Positions 27,427 through 35,758 of a stretch of DNA of 64,000 nt are shown one piece after another. Position numbers and translations under genes: made by a program. Each line of letters begins with the position of its first letter. Position 1 is the first letter of the stretch. The notes beneath the pieces are model-generated. The model saw nothing but the letters and a program-made list of their open reading frames with translations. It searched no databases and had not been told where the DNA came from. The stretch is from Sphingomonas sp. ERG5 (lineage in GTDB: Bacteria; Pseudomonadota; Alphaproteobacteria; Sphingomonadales; Sphingomonadaceae), in NCBI RefSeq assembly GCF_000803065.1, contig NZ_JSXI01000001.1:248001-312000 (forward strand). The letters run 5' to 3'.

Positions 27427-27630
27427 CTGCTTGAGAAGAAACAGCATATGAAAGCGCGCGGCCTCGCTTCGCCCGACGATGCCGATGCGCTGGCGCTGAC
27501 CTTTGCTACGCCGGTCATGCCGCGTGAAGCCCTGATGTGGCTGGCCTGTCATCCCACCTTGCGCCAACTCACAGAGGAAGAGGAATGGGAACGCACCTAT
27601 CGCGCGATGCGGCCCGGGAACGGCGACTGA
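27427..27630 (+). pseudogene. Remnant of a phage terminase large subunit (C-terminus)
   Basis: The frame LLEKKQHMKARGLASPDDADALALTFATPV matches the very C-terminal region of phage large terminases (K-x-R-G-x-x-S-P-D-x-A-D-A-L-x-L-T-F-A). Only about 65 codons remain. The 5' part is cut off exactly where the inverted-repeat element ends, and ATG 27448 is an internal Met. No other phage gene is in the window, so this is debris of an old prophage or transferable fragment. Confidence 0.7.
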
Positions 27631-27683
27631 TCCGATGCCGGTTTCTCGGTCCTGAAATCAGATGACCTTGGATCGACTTCCCT

Positions 27684-27713
27684 CCGTCATCCCCGCGAAA
27701 GCGGGGATGACGG
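27684..27713. repeat. CGTCATCCCCGC palindrome
   Basis: CCGTCATCCCCGC-GAAA-GCGGGGATGACGG, a perfect 13-bp stem with a GAAA loop. The same arm occurs at 31772. This palindrome is a common dispersed repeat in sphingomonad-type genomes. Confidence 0.88.
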
Positions 27714-27792
27714 GAATGGCCCGATCACATGTTATCCGCGCCGATCTGCAATTCGCCCTTCGCCGGGGAAGCACTCGAGAAGGTTATGGCTC

Positions 27793-27904
27793 ACGCGGAG
27801 ACGCGGAGGCGCGGAGGCGCGGAGGCGCGGAGGCGCGGAGGCGCGGAGGCGCGGAGGCGCGGAGGCGCGGAGGCGCGGAGGCGCGGAGGCGCGGAGGCGC
27901 GGAG
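27793..27904. repeat. 8-bp tandem array (GCGCGGAG), about 14 copies
   Basis: Two ACGCGGAG units and twelve GCGCGGAG units run head to tail without interruption. An inverted piece, CTCCGCGCCTCCGCGTGA, lies at 27997-28014, so the array could fold back into a long GC-rich hairpin. There is no CRISPR-like spacer. Confidence 0.93.
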
Positions 27905-28054
27905 ATGATGCGCTCGGTGGCACGGTCAACCTGTGAAGAACAACCGATCCGCGAGCAGGCAAGTTATCGCAGCGCGATGACCGCGCCCGATAGACTCTCC
28001 GCGCCTCCGCGTGAACCCTCTTCCTACTCCACCAACGCGAACGTCGGGACGACC

Positions 28055-29863
28055 TCAGTTATCATCCCCCATGCGAAGCGCGGCAATGAACGCCTCTTGC
28101 GGAATACTCACCGAGCCATATTCGCGCATCCGCTTCTTGCCCTCTTTCTGCTTGTCGAGCAGCTTCTTCTTGCGGCTGATATCGCCGCCGTAACACTTGG
28201 CGGTCACGTCCTTGCGCATCGCCGCGATCGTCTCGCGCGCGATCACCTTGCCGCCGATCGCGGCCTGGATCGGGATCTTGAACAAATGGCGCGGGATCAA
28301 ATCCTTCAACCGCTCGCACATGCCGCGCCCGCGCGCTTCGGCGGTCCCGCGATGCACGATCATGCTCAGCGCATCGACCGGCTCGGCATTGACCAGGATG
28401 CTCATCTTGACCAGGTCGCCCTCGCGATAGCCGATCTGGTGATAATCGAAGCTGGCATAACCCCGGCTGATGCTCTTCAGCCGGTCGTAGAAATCGAACA
28501 CCACTTCGTTGAGCGGCAATTCATAGGTCACCTGCGCGCGGCCCGCGACATAGGTCAGGTTCTTCTGGATGCCGCGCCGGTCCTGGCACAGCTTCAGGAT
28601 CGGGCCGAGATATTCGTCGGGGCAGTAAATCACCGCCTCGATCCACGGCTCGGAAATCAGCGCGATCTTGTTGGGATCGGGCATGTCGGCCGGATTGTGC
28701 AGCTCAAGATGCCCGCCGCCATGCGTCAGCTCGATCTCATAGACCACCGACGGCGCAGTGGTGATCAGGTCGAGATCATATTCGCGCGTCAGCCGCTCCT
28801 GGATGATCTCCAGATGCAGCAGGCCAAGGAAACCGCAGCGGAAGCCGAAGCCAAGCGCGGCACTCGATTCCATCTCGAACGTGAAGCTGGCGTCGTTCAG
28901 CCGAAGCTTGCCGATCGACTCGCGCAATTTCTCGAAATCCGCCGCATCGACCGGGAACAGGCCGCAGAACACCACTGGCTGGACCAGCTTGAAGCCGGGC
29001 AGCGCCTCGGTCGCCGGGCGCTTGGCATCAGTGATGGTGTCGCCGACCGCGGTCTGCGCCACTTCCTTGATCTGCGCGGTGATGAAGCCGATCTCGCCCA
29101 CGCCAAGCTCAGTGAGCTGTTCGATCTTGGGCCGGAAACAGCCGACCCGGTCGACCAGATGCGTCGTGCCGGTCGCCATGAACTTGATCTGCTGACCCTT
29201 TTTCAGGGTGCCGGCCATCACGCGGACCAGGATGACGACGCCGAGATACGGGTCGTACCAGCTGTCGACCAGCATCGCCTTCAGCGGCGCATCGGCGTCG
29301 CCCTTGGGCGGCGGAATGCGCGTGACGATCGCCTCCAGCACTTCCTCGATGCCGATGCCCGACTTGGCGCTGGTCAGCACCGCATTGGACGCGTCGAGCC
29401 CGATCACTTCCTCAATCTCGGCCCGCACCTTTTCCGCGTCGGCGGCGGGCAGGTCGATCTTGTTGATCACGGGCACGATCTCATGATCATGCTCGATCGA
29501 CTGATAGACATTGGCGAGTGTCTGCGCTTCGACGCCCTGTGCGGCGTCGACCACCAGCAGCGCGCCCTCGCATGCAGCCAGGCTGCGCGAGACCTCGTAC
29601 GCGAAGTCGACATGCCCAGGCGTGTCCATCAGGTTGAGCGTATAGGTCTCGCCGTCATGCGCCTTGTAACTCAGGCGCACCGTCTGCGCCTTGATGGTGA
29701 TCCCGCGCTCTTTCTCGATATCCATGTTATCAAGAACTTGCTCGGACATCTCGCGCGCGGTCAGCCCGCCGGTGACCTGGATCAGACGGTCGGCGAGCGT
29801 CGATTTACCATGATCGATATGGGCGATGATCGAAAAATTGCGGATCTTGTCGAGCGGGGTCAC
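28055..29863 (-). CDS. lepA: Translation elongation factor 4 (LepA)
   Basis: 602 residues; GTG start at 29863 ([27 protein letters not shown]), the usual LepA N-terminus; E. coli LepA is 599. It is a ribosomal GTPase that back-translocates or remodels stalled ribosomes. G1 [10 protein letters not shown]3 DTPGHVD, G4 NKID and G5 SAKSG are all present. The LepA-specific C-terminal domain ends with [21 protein letters not shown]. The frame extends 24 codons upstream without family homology. Confidence 0.98.
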   Translation of the reverse strand: MTPLDKIRNFSIIAHIDHGKSTLADRLIQVTGGLTAREMSEQVLDNMDIEKERGITIKAQTVRLSYKAHDGETYTLNLMDTPGHVDFAYEVSRSLAACEGALLVVDAAQGVEAQTLANVYQSIEHDHEIVPVINKIDLPAADAEKVRAEIEEVIGLDASNAVLTSAKSGIGIEEVLEAIVTRIPPPKGDADAPLKAMLVDSWYDPYLGVVILVRVMAGTLKKGQQIKFMATGTTHLVDRVGCFRPKIEQLTELGVGEIGFITAQIKEVAQTAVGDTITDAKRPATEALPGFKLVQPVVFCGLFPVDAADFEKLRESIGKLRLNDASFTFEMESSAALGFGFRCGFLGLLHLEIIQERLTREYDLDLITTAPSVVYEIELTHGGGHLELHNPADMPDPNKIALISEPWIEAVIYCPDEYLGPILKLCQDRRGIQKNLTYVAGRAQVTYELPLNEVVFDFYDRLKSISRGYASFDYHQIGYREGDLVKMSILVNAEPVDALSMIVHRGTAEARGRGMCERLKDLIPRHLFKIPIQAAIGGKVIARETIAAMRKDVTAKCYGGDISRKKKLLDKQKEGKKRMREYGSVSIPQEAFIAALRMGDDN

Positions 29864-30007
29864 TGTTTTCTCTGGATGTCGTGCAGGGCGTGGCTTGCCA
29901 TAGCATCGCGCGGTGACATGGCAACCAAGAGGCAATTGCGGTTTTTCGCCAATGGTGCGACGAGATATTCAAGGGCGCGAATCATTTTTTGTAAAAGGGA
30001 ATGCCAC

Positions 30008-31024
30008 ATGGCTAGAAAAATTATGCTCGCCGGGGCAGCGATGCTGCTGATTACCACAACGCCGGCACTTGCCGGCAAGGAACCGAAACAGGCCAAGGCG
30101 TCGAATGGCCAGCAATTGCAGCAGGCCGCCATGAGCGACGTCCCGCGTTGCCCACGCAAGCACGGCACCGTGTCGATCGCGGATGGCGACGATCCCTCGG
30201 GCTGGACGCAGAATAATCTTGCCCCGCCGCAAAAGCTGCTGCGCGTGCTGGTGCAACGTTCGGGCTGCTTCAACATCGTCGATCGCGGCACCGGGCTGAA
30301 GGCCGCGCAGAGCGAACGCAATATCGGCAGCGACCTCGGCCTGCAGCGCCGGTCGAATGTCGGCCAGGGCCAGATCAAGGCGGCCGACTATGTGCTCGTC
30401 GCTGAAATCCAGGGCGCCAACGGCAATGTCAGCGGCAATGGCGTGGCCGGGGCCGCAGGCGCGATTCTCGGCGGTCCGATCGGCGGCCTGCTCGGCGGCA
30501 TCAAGTCGCGCAAGCTCGAAGCGAACACCGTGCTGTCGCTGACCAATGTCCGCACCACCGAAACGATCGCAGTCGAAGACGGCTATGCCGCCAAGAAGGA
30601 TACCAGCTTCGCGATCGGCGGCGTGTTCGGCGGCGGCGGTGTCGGCGTGGGCGGCATCGGCGGCGGTTATGAGAGCACTGATATCGGCCGCATCGTGACG
30701 CTGTCGTTCATCCAGGCCTATACCAAGATGGTCACCAGCCTCGGCTATATCACGCCGGGCGACGAAGGCACGGCACAGGCCGCGCCGCAAAAGACCTTCA
30801 CCACACAGGGTCCGGTCGTCATGCGCCGCACCGCCAATGCCAAGGGTGCGCTGGTCCGCTCCTTGCCGCCCGGCTCGATCGTCTATCCGACCGGCGCCCA
30901 GAACGGGCTGTGGTGGGAAGTCGCCGACGAGAATGACAATGTCGGCTGGGTGCTGAACTCGAAGCTGGCGCCGAGCCAGCTCCCTGACTGCAACACGCGT
31001 GACCGGTCGCGCGGCGTTTGCTGA
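30008..31024 (+). CDS. CsgG-like secreted protein with C-terminal SH3 domain
   Basis: 338 residues from ATG 30008 (AAGGGA upstream), with signal peptide MARKIMLAGAAMLLITTTPALA. The middle has a CsgG/penicillin-binding-activator-like fold (LLRVLVQRSGCFNIVDRG, AADYVLVAEIQG). A glycine zipper (GVAGAAGAILGGPIGGLLGGI) is inserted, with a Gly-rich loop at about 205-220. Residues about 265-320 form a bacterial SH3 domain (GPVVMRRTANAKGALVRSLPPGS to WWEVADENDNVGWVLNSKL). Probably an envelope-associated assembly or surface factor. The combination is of interest but not named. Confidence 0.8.
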   Translation: MARKIMLAGAAMLLITTTPALAGKEPKQAKASNGQQLQQAAMSDVPRCPRKHGTVSIADGDDPSGWTQNNLAPPQKLLRVLVQRSGCFNIVDRGTGLKAAQSERNIGSDLGLQRRSNVGQGQIKAADYVLVAEIQGANGNVSGNGVAGAAGAILGGPIGGLLGGIKSRKLEANTVLSLTNVRTTETIAVEDGYAAKKDTSFAIGGVFGGGGVGVGGIGGGYESTDIGRIVTLSFIQAYTKMVTSLGYITPGDEGTAQAAPQKTFTTQGPVVMRRTANAKGALVRSLPPGSIVYPTGAQNGLWWEVADENDNVGWVLNSKLAPSQLPDCNTRDRSRGVC

Positions 31025-31045
31025 TCGCCTGACCCAATGCCTATC

Positions 31046-31076
31046 GCCGCCGCCCGGAAAGGTTTCGGGCGGCGGC
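31046..31076 (+). terminator. Strong GC hairpin after the CsgG-like gene
   Basis: GCCGCCGCCCG / CGGGCGGCGGC, an 11-bp perfect stem with a 9-nt loop, 22 bp after the stop codon. No T-run follows, so the termination mode is uncertain. Confidence 0.5.
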
Positions 31077-31178
31077 ACATACCGCACATATTCGGGTGTG
31101 CATCGACCAGAACCGTACATCGACACGGGGCGGAGACAGGCCTAGGCTGGCGCCATCCCCGCCGTCGGAGCCGCCATC

Positions 31179-31721
31179 ATGAAACCAGTCGCCACTTTCC
31201 TTGCCCTTTCCGCCGCCGCGATGCTGACTCAACCGGCCAGTGCCGCGCTCTCGGTCGGCGCCAAAGCGCCGGTCATCACCACCAAGGCCGCGCTTGGGGG
31301 CAAGCCGTTCGATTTCGTGATGGCCAAGGCGCTGAAAAAGGGCCCGGTGGTGATCTATTTCTTCCCCGCCGCCTTCACGCAGGGCTGCACGATCGAAACG
31401 CATGAATTCGCCGAAGCCGCCGCCGAGTTCGAACAAAATGGCGCGACGCTGATCGGCCTGTCCGCCGACCCAATCGACAAGCTCGCCAAATTCTCGGTCG
31501 AGGCGTGCCGCAACAAATTTCCCGTCGGCGTCGCGACGCCTGCGACCATCACCGGCTATGACGTGCCGCTCAAGGCCGGCGCGACCATGACCAACCGCAC
31601 CTCCTATGTCATCGCGCCCAATGGCACGGTGCTCTACACTCTGTCGCAGATGAACCCGGCCGGCCATGTCCAGGGCACGCTCGATGCCGTGAAGGCGTGG
31701 AAAGCAGCGAAGAAGCGCTAG
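31179..31721 (+). CDS. Periplasmic peroxiredoxin (AhpC/TSA family)
   Basis: 180 residues with signal peptide MKPVATFLALSAAAMLTQPASA. The thioredoxin-like core has KKGPVVIYFFPAAFTQGCTIETHEF, with the peroxidatic Cys in TQGC (family norm TPGC). The Bcp-type resolving Cys five residues on is absent; a second Cys lies later in VEACRNKF. It reduces peroxides in the periplasm. Single gene. Confidence 0.9.
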   Translation: MKPVATFLALSAAAMLTQPASAALSVGAKAPVITTKAALGGKPFDFVMAKALKKGPVVIYFFPAAFTQGCTIETHEFAEAAAEFEQNGATLIGLSADPIDKLAKFSVEACRNKFPVGVATPATITGYDVPLKAGATMTNRTSYVIAPNGTVLYTLSQMNPAGHVQGTLDAVKAWKAAKKR

Positions 31722-31771
31722 GGGCGAGCGGTCGCGATGATGGGCGCGAATAACGTCTGATTGCCGAACCG

Positions 31772-31922
31772 CCGTCATCCCCGCGAAAGCGGGGATCCCG
31801 CTGCCTAGCCCCGCACTCAGAAGAAGAAGAAGCGGGATCAGTACCGGGTTGAGCGTGCCCCGCATGTTCAAGGATCGTCCGGGGGACGATCCGACCCGGT
31901 GCTCGTTCGCGGGGATGACGGG
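31772..31922. repeat. Composite palindromic repeat (BIME-like)
   Basis: Starts CCGTCATCCCCGCGAAAGCG and ends CGCGGGGATGACGGG, so the outer arms pair across 150 bp. Inside is a second perfect hairpin GGATCGTCC-GGG-GGACGATCC (31872-31892). Same repeat arms as 27684-27713. Non-coding. Confidence 0.8.
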
Positions 31923-31964
31923 GACGGACCTGCTTCAACCAATCCAGTCCTCAGACCACCCGAT

Positions 31965-32450
31965 TCAACCCGGCTCGCGGTCGTAATATTCGACGGTGTC
32001 TTCGGCCCGGAACATCTTGCGCAATGCCCGCTCTCCACGGTTACCCGCAACCACCAGCACCTTGCCCGAATCCGGATATTCGCACGCCTCGACCGGGACC
32101 AATGTCGACAGCGACAGGTACCGCATCACCGTCGTGCCGGTATTGATGATCTGATGCGCGACTTCCGCACCACCGGTCGGGCAAGCAATGACATCGTGCG
32201 CACGGAGCGGATACCGCGCCGCGCCAAAGCGGAGCTCGCCCTCGCCTTCCAGGATGAAGAACATCTCCTCCTCGCCGTGATGGCTGTGGAACGGGCACTG
32301 AATCTTGCCGGGCGGCAGGACAGTCAGATTATATCCCAGGTTCCTCGCGCCGATATGATCGCTGATCGTCGCGCGGCTCGATGTGTAGAGGCCATTCTCT
32401 TCGACGTCGTCAAACTCGACCTCATCGAGATTCATGACGGGCTTCACCAT
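31965..32450 (-). CDS. Cupin-domain protein
   Basis: 161 residues, ATG with GGAGAG upstream. Cupin motif 1 HSHHGEEEMFFILEGEGELRFG and motif 2 GAEVAHQIINTG give the His/His/Glu/His metal site. The acidic N-terminus (LDEVEFDDVEENG) and the tail resemble metal-binding cupins of the 3-hydroxyanthranilate-dioxygenase-like group, but the substrate cannot be assigned. The flanking palindromic repeat lies just after the gene. Confidence 0.85.
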   Translation of the reverse strand: MVKPVMNLDEVEFDDVEENGLYTSSRATISDHIGARNLGYNLTVLPPGKIQCPFHSHHGEEEMFFILEGEGELRFGAARYPLRAHDVIACPTGGAEVAHQIINTGTTVMRYLSLSTLVPVEACEYPDSGKVLVVAGNRGERALRKMFRAEDTVEYYDREPG

Positions 32451-32492
32451 AAGTCTCTCCCGGTCGCTGTGCGCACGCTGGCAACAGGATGA

Positions 32493-33026
32493 CTACAATA
32501 TTAGCCCCGGCGGCGCGATCAATCCCGCGGCCTCGATCGCGGCGAGTGCGCAGTCGAACCGCGCCTCGCCCTCACCCCACACCAGCGCCCAGGGCACGCC
32601 GCGCCGTTCGAGTTCGGCGCGCGACAGATCGAAGAAACGCTGCCGCTGCGCTACCGATCCGAACATGCGCGTGCCGTCCTCGATCCACGGCAAGTCGATG
32701 TCGAACAGCAGATAAAGGTCGGCGGTGCCGGTCCAGGCATCGAACCACGGATCGCGCCGGCCGAACAGCATGTCCGCCCAGACCGCGCTCATCAACGGAT
32801 CGGTGTCGAGGATCAGCGGATCGATACCGCTCATGGCCTGGGTGAGCCGGTCATGCGTCTGCGCGATCGTGACCAGGTCGGCCATGGTGAAATCCACGCC
32901 ATGCGCTTCGGCAAAGGTGCGGCCATATTCATCGACCACCGCCCCGCCGAGATGTCGGGCAAGCCGCGGCGCGAGCGTCGACTTGCCGGTGCTTTCCGGG
33001 CCGTGCAGGCAGATCCGCCGCGTCAT
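32493..33026 (-). CDS. NadR-type ribosylnicotinamide kinase (AAA ATPase)
   Basis: 177 residues; ATG overlaps the pnuC stop by 4 bp (ATGA). P-loop CLHGPESTGKSTLAPRLARHL, followed by DEYGRTFAE, LILDTDPL and a C-terminal lid region, is the kinase domain of NadR without the adenylyltransferase domain. It phosphorylates nicotinamide riboside to NMN. Fused or adjacent to PnuC in many bacteria, it traps the imported riboside. Confidence 0.88.
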   Translation of the reverse strand: MTRRICLHGPESTGKSTLAPRLARHLGGAVVDEYGRTFAEAHGVDFTMADLVTIAQTHDRLTQAMSGIDPLILDTDPLMSAVWADMLFGRRDPWFDAWTGTADLYLLFDIDLPWIEDGTRMFGSVAQRQRFFDLSRAELERRGVPWALVWGEGEARFDCALAAIEAAGLIAPPGLIL

Positions 33027-33586
33027 GCCGCCTTCCGCTCCGCGCGGCGCCAGTCGATCAGGCCCCAGGTCGAGACGCCCAGCAGCACGAGATACAGCGC
33101 ACAGGCCACCCATAAATCCTTCACCGCGTACATGCCGATCGCGACCACATCGACTGCGATCCACAACAGCCAGTTCTCGATCTTCTGTCGCGACAACAGG
33201 ATCTGTGCGGCGATGCTGGTCATCGCCACGCCGGCGTCGAGCCAGGGCAAGGACGCGTCCGTGAAGCGGTGCATCAGCCAGCCCCAGCCCGCCGTCGCCG
33301 CCGCGATGCCGCCGACCCAGACCCAGCGATCCGCCGGCGGCATCCGCTCGACCCGGACATCGCCCTCATGCGCGACCGATTGCGACCAATGCCGCCAGCC
33401 ATAAAGATTGATGACCAGGAAAAAGCCCTGCAGCAGCGCATCGCTGTACAGCTTCGCGTGGAAGAATATCCATGCGTAGAGCAGCACCCCGGCAATCGCG
33501 AACGCATAGTTCCAGATGCTGCGGCGCGCGACCAGCGCGACATTGATGACGATGAGGAGGGAGGCAAGCGCCTCGATGAGGGACAT
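33023..33586 (-). CDS. pnuC: Nicotinamide riboside transporter PnuC
   Basis: 187 residues with seven hydrophobic segments. PnuC hallmarks: WNYAFAIAGVLLYAWIFF, LYSDALLQGFFLVINLYGWRHW and the late WIAVDVVAIGMYAVKDLW. It facilitates diffusion of nicotinamide riboside across the inner membrane. Translationally coupled to the downstream kinase gene, giving a two-gene NAD salvage operon. Confidence 0.93.
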   Translation of the reverse strand: MSLIEALASLLIVINVALVARRSIWNYAFAIAGVLLYAWIFFHAKLYSDALLQGFFLVINLYGWRHWSQSVAHEGDVRVERMPPADRWVWVGGIAAATAGWGWLMHRFTDASLPWLDAGVAMTSIAAQILLSRQKIENWLLWIAVDVVAIGMYAVKDLWVACALYLVLLGVSTWGLIDWRRAERKAA

Positions 33587-33649
33587 CGGCCAAGCGATAG
33601 AGCGATGTCGCGCGATGGTCGAGATGCAACGCGACGCCGCGTTGCCCGA

Positions 33650-34546
33650 TCAGCGCGTCACCACATCTCCCGCCACCGTCACGCGTTCCAGCGCGCGGTC
33701 GGCCGGCCAGTAATCGCCGACCGCATAATGCTGGGTCGAGCGATTGTCCCAGATGCCGATCGCATTGTCGCTCCAGCGGAAGCGGACCTGATATTCGGGC
33801 ACCTTGATGCGGTCGAACAGCAATTTCAGCAGCGCGTCGCTGTCCTCTTCGGGAATGCCCAGGATCCGCGTCGTGAAGGTGTGATTGACATAGAGAATCT
33901 TCTCACCCGTCTCGGGATGGACGCGCACCACCGGATGCGTCGCGGGCGGCAGGTCGCGCGCCAGCTGCGCGCGCTTTTCGTCGGTCACGCGCGGCCCGAA
34001 GCTGCGCACGATGTCATGCTCGGCATCGAGCCCGTCGATGCGCTCCTTCACCGCGTCGGGCAATCCGCGATAGGCGGCGGCGGTGTCGGCCCAGATCGTG
34101 TCGCCGCCGACCGGCGGAATCAGGCGCGCGCGCAGCACCGAGGCGATCGACGGCTTCACCCGGAACGACATATCGGTGTGCCATTTGTTGAACGCCTTGA
34201 ACCCCTCGAACGTGTCGGGGGTCAAATTCACCCCCTCGACGCCCCTGATCTGCAGCACTTCGGGATAGCCCTCGACATGCGGAAGCACCGGATGTCCTTC
34301 CAGCTCACCGAACAGCCGGCCAAGCCGGAGATGGCTGTCATAACCAATGTCCTGACCACGGAAGAAGATCACCTTGTAGCGCAGCCAGGCATCGCGGATG
34401 ATCTCGCCATCAGTGTCGGAGAGGAATTGGTCGAGATCGATCCCCGACACTTCCGCGCCCAGCGTCAATGTGGCGGGCTCGATCCTGATCCCGCGCGCCG
34501 CGGCGCGATCGATCAGGTCGGATTCAAGCTTCAGGGCTGTTGCCAT
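33650..34546 (-). CDS. TauD/TfdA-family Fe(II)/2-oxoglutarate dioxygenase
   Basis: 298 residues, GGAGAG site before the ATG. The iron site HxD is in KWHTDMSF (His115, Asp117), with the distal His late in RSTQHYAVGDY and the 2-oxoglutarate Arg after it. GRLFGELEGHPVLPHVEGYPEVLQI is typical of the taurine/alkylsulfate branch. Likely hydroxylates a sulfonate or sulfate ester to release sulfite/sulfate; alternatively a 2,4-D-type substrate. The neighbouring serine acetyltransferase fits a sulfur role. Confidence 0.88.
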   Translation of the reverse strand: MATALKLESDLIDRAAARGIRIEPATLTLGAEVSGIDLDQFLSDTDGEIIRDAWLRYKVIFFRGQDIGYDSHLRLGRLFGELEGHPVLPHVEGYPEVLQIRGVEGVNLTPDTFEGFKAFNKWHTDMSFRVKPSIASVLRARLIPPVGGDTIWADTAAAYRGLPDAVKERIDGLDAEHDIVRSFGPRVTDEKRAQLARDLPPATHPVVRVHPETGEKILYVNHTFTTRILGIPEEDSDALLKLLFDRIKVPEYQVRFRWSDNAIGIWDNRSTQHYAVGDYWPADRALERVTVAGDVVTR

Positions 34547-34624
34547 ATTCTCTCTCCTCTGGATGGAATGTCGGGCCTGCGGGCCTTCTCGTCAATCGCG
34601 TCGATCACGGCGTCGATCGCCCGC

Positions 34625-35584
34625 TCAATCGTCGCCGGGAAACAGCGGCAGGCGCGGCTGTCCGGCGCGGAACAGCAAGGCGGGCGGCTGCATCACCAGG
34701 CTGCCCGGCGGCACATCGTCGGTGACCCACACATTGCCGCCGATCGTCGATCCCGCGCCGATCGTCACCCGACCGAGAATGGTCGCGCCGGCATAGACGA
34801 CGACATCATCCTCGACGATCGGATGACGCGCGAAACGTTCGCGCACCGTGTCGCCGCCCTCGGCCGGCAAACGCCGCGCGCCGAGCGTGACATGCTGATA
34901 GAGCCGCACGCGCGCGCCAATGATCGCGGTCTCGCCGATCACTACACCGGTGCCATGGTCGATGAAGAAGCTCGGGCCGATCGTCGCGCCGGGATGGATG
35001 TCGATACCGGTCCGCGTATTGGCGATCTCCGAAATCACGCGTGCGACCAAAGGCGCACCAAGCGCATAAAGCTGATGCGCCAGGCGGTGATACATCACGG
35101 CGAGCGCGCAGGGGTAGCAGATGAGGATTTCATCGACGCTGCGCGCGGCGGGATCGCCCTGGAACGCGGCGGCGATGTCGCTGTCGATCAGGCGGCGGAC
35201 TTCGGGCAGTGCCGCGCCGAACAGCCGCACGATGGTTTCGCCATGCTCGGCATCGAAGCGGTCGGCGCTCTCCGCTTCCCAATAGCGCAGCTCGCGATCG
35301 ACTTCGCTGCGCAGGATCGCCAGCGCCTGTTCGAGCCGCAGCGCGACGAACAGATCCTCGGTCGTCCCTTCATAATGCCCCAGCCGCAATGGGAACAGCG
35401 CGGCCTCGAGATGTTCGAGCATGAATCCGACCGCGGTGCGCCCGGGAAAGCGCCCCGTCCCCGCCGCGGCATAGCGCTGATGGGCGGTGCGCCAATCATC
35501 GCGCGCGGCGCGCAGTCCGGCAACGATCGGCTGGATCGCGTCGACGCCCCGGGCTTGTTCGCGGATCAGTTCGGGTACTGGCAT
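34625..35584 (-). CDS. Serine O-acetyltransferase (CysE/EpsC type)
   Basis: 319 residues from ATG 35584. The left-handed beta-helix hexapeptides contain TGIDIHPGATIGPSFFIDHG, then TGVVIGETAIIGARVRLYQHVTLGA, the catalytic His/Asp region of serine acetyltransferase. It makes O-acetylserine for cysteine synthesis. The N-terminal ~180 residues are longer than in E. coli CysE, as in the EpsC branch. Downstream on the same strand is the TauD-like gene (78 bp gap), consistent with a sulfur-assimilation transcript. Confidence 0.92.
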   Translation of the reverse strand: MPVPELIREQARGVDAIQPIVAGLRAARDDWRTAHQRYAAAGTGRFPGRTAVGFMLEHLEAALFPLRLGHYEGTTEDLFVALRLEQALAILRSEVDRELRYWEAESADRFDAEHGETIVRLFGAALPEVRRLIDSDIAAAFQGDPAARSVDEILICYPCALAVMYHRLAHQLYALGAPLVARVISEIANTRTGIDIHPGATIGPSFFIDHGTGVVIGETAIIGARVRLYQHVTLGARRLPAEGGDTVRERFARHPIVEDDVVVYAGATILGRVTIGAGSTIGGNVWVTDDVPPGSLVMQPPALLFRAGQPRLPLFPGDD

Positions 35585-35596
35585 ACACACTCCCAC

Positions 35597-35616
35597 GACG
35601 CTCCCGATCGAGCGTC
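35597..35616. promoter_or_regulatory. Inverted repeat upstream of the serine acetyltransferase gene
   Basis: GACGCTC-CCGATC-GAGCGTC, a perfect 7-bp inverted repeat 13 bp before the start codon, in the 174-bp divergent region shared with the ferredoxin reductase. It could be an operator or a 5'-UTR hairpin. Confidence 0.35.
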
Positions 35617-35758
35617 GATGCCAAATCTCTACTTATTTGATATGATTTCAACCGGGCTAAACTTTCGTTGCGGCAAGCTGATCTTTCCGAGCGCATTGAT
35701 ACCTTCCCCCGGCTGCACTTCCGCCTTAGCATCGGGCAAAAGCGAGGAGCGGCGTCAC

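Larger units (their letters stand above)
27631..28054. other. Intergenic region made of repeats
   Basis: 424 bp between the terminase remnant and lepA. It contains a perfect palindrome (27684-27713), a 14-copy 8-bp tandem array (27793-27904) and an inverted arm of that array (27997-28014). No gene is supported; the ORF that crosses it continues as antisense to lepA. Confidence 0.75.

Noticed and set aside
27793..27904. CRISPR-like array
   Set aside because: Repeats are 8 bp and contiguous, with no spacers and no cas genes; it is a simple tandem array.
27662..30007. Upstream extension of the CsgG-like ORF to 1120 codons
   Set aside because: It crosses the octamer array and runs antisense through lepA. 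The real start is ATG 30008 with ribosome site and signal peptide.
33269..35758. Upstream extension of the ferredoxin reductase ORF to 1264 codons
   Set aside because: Antisense to pnuC, the TauD-like gene and the acetyltransferase; the FAD motif starts at the GTG at 35759.
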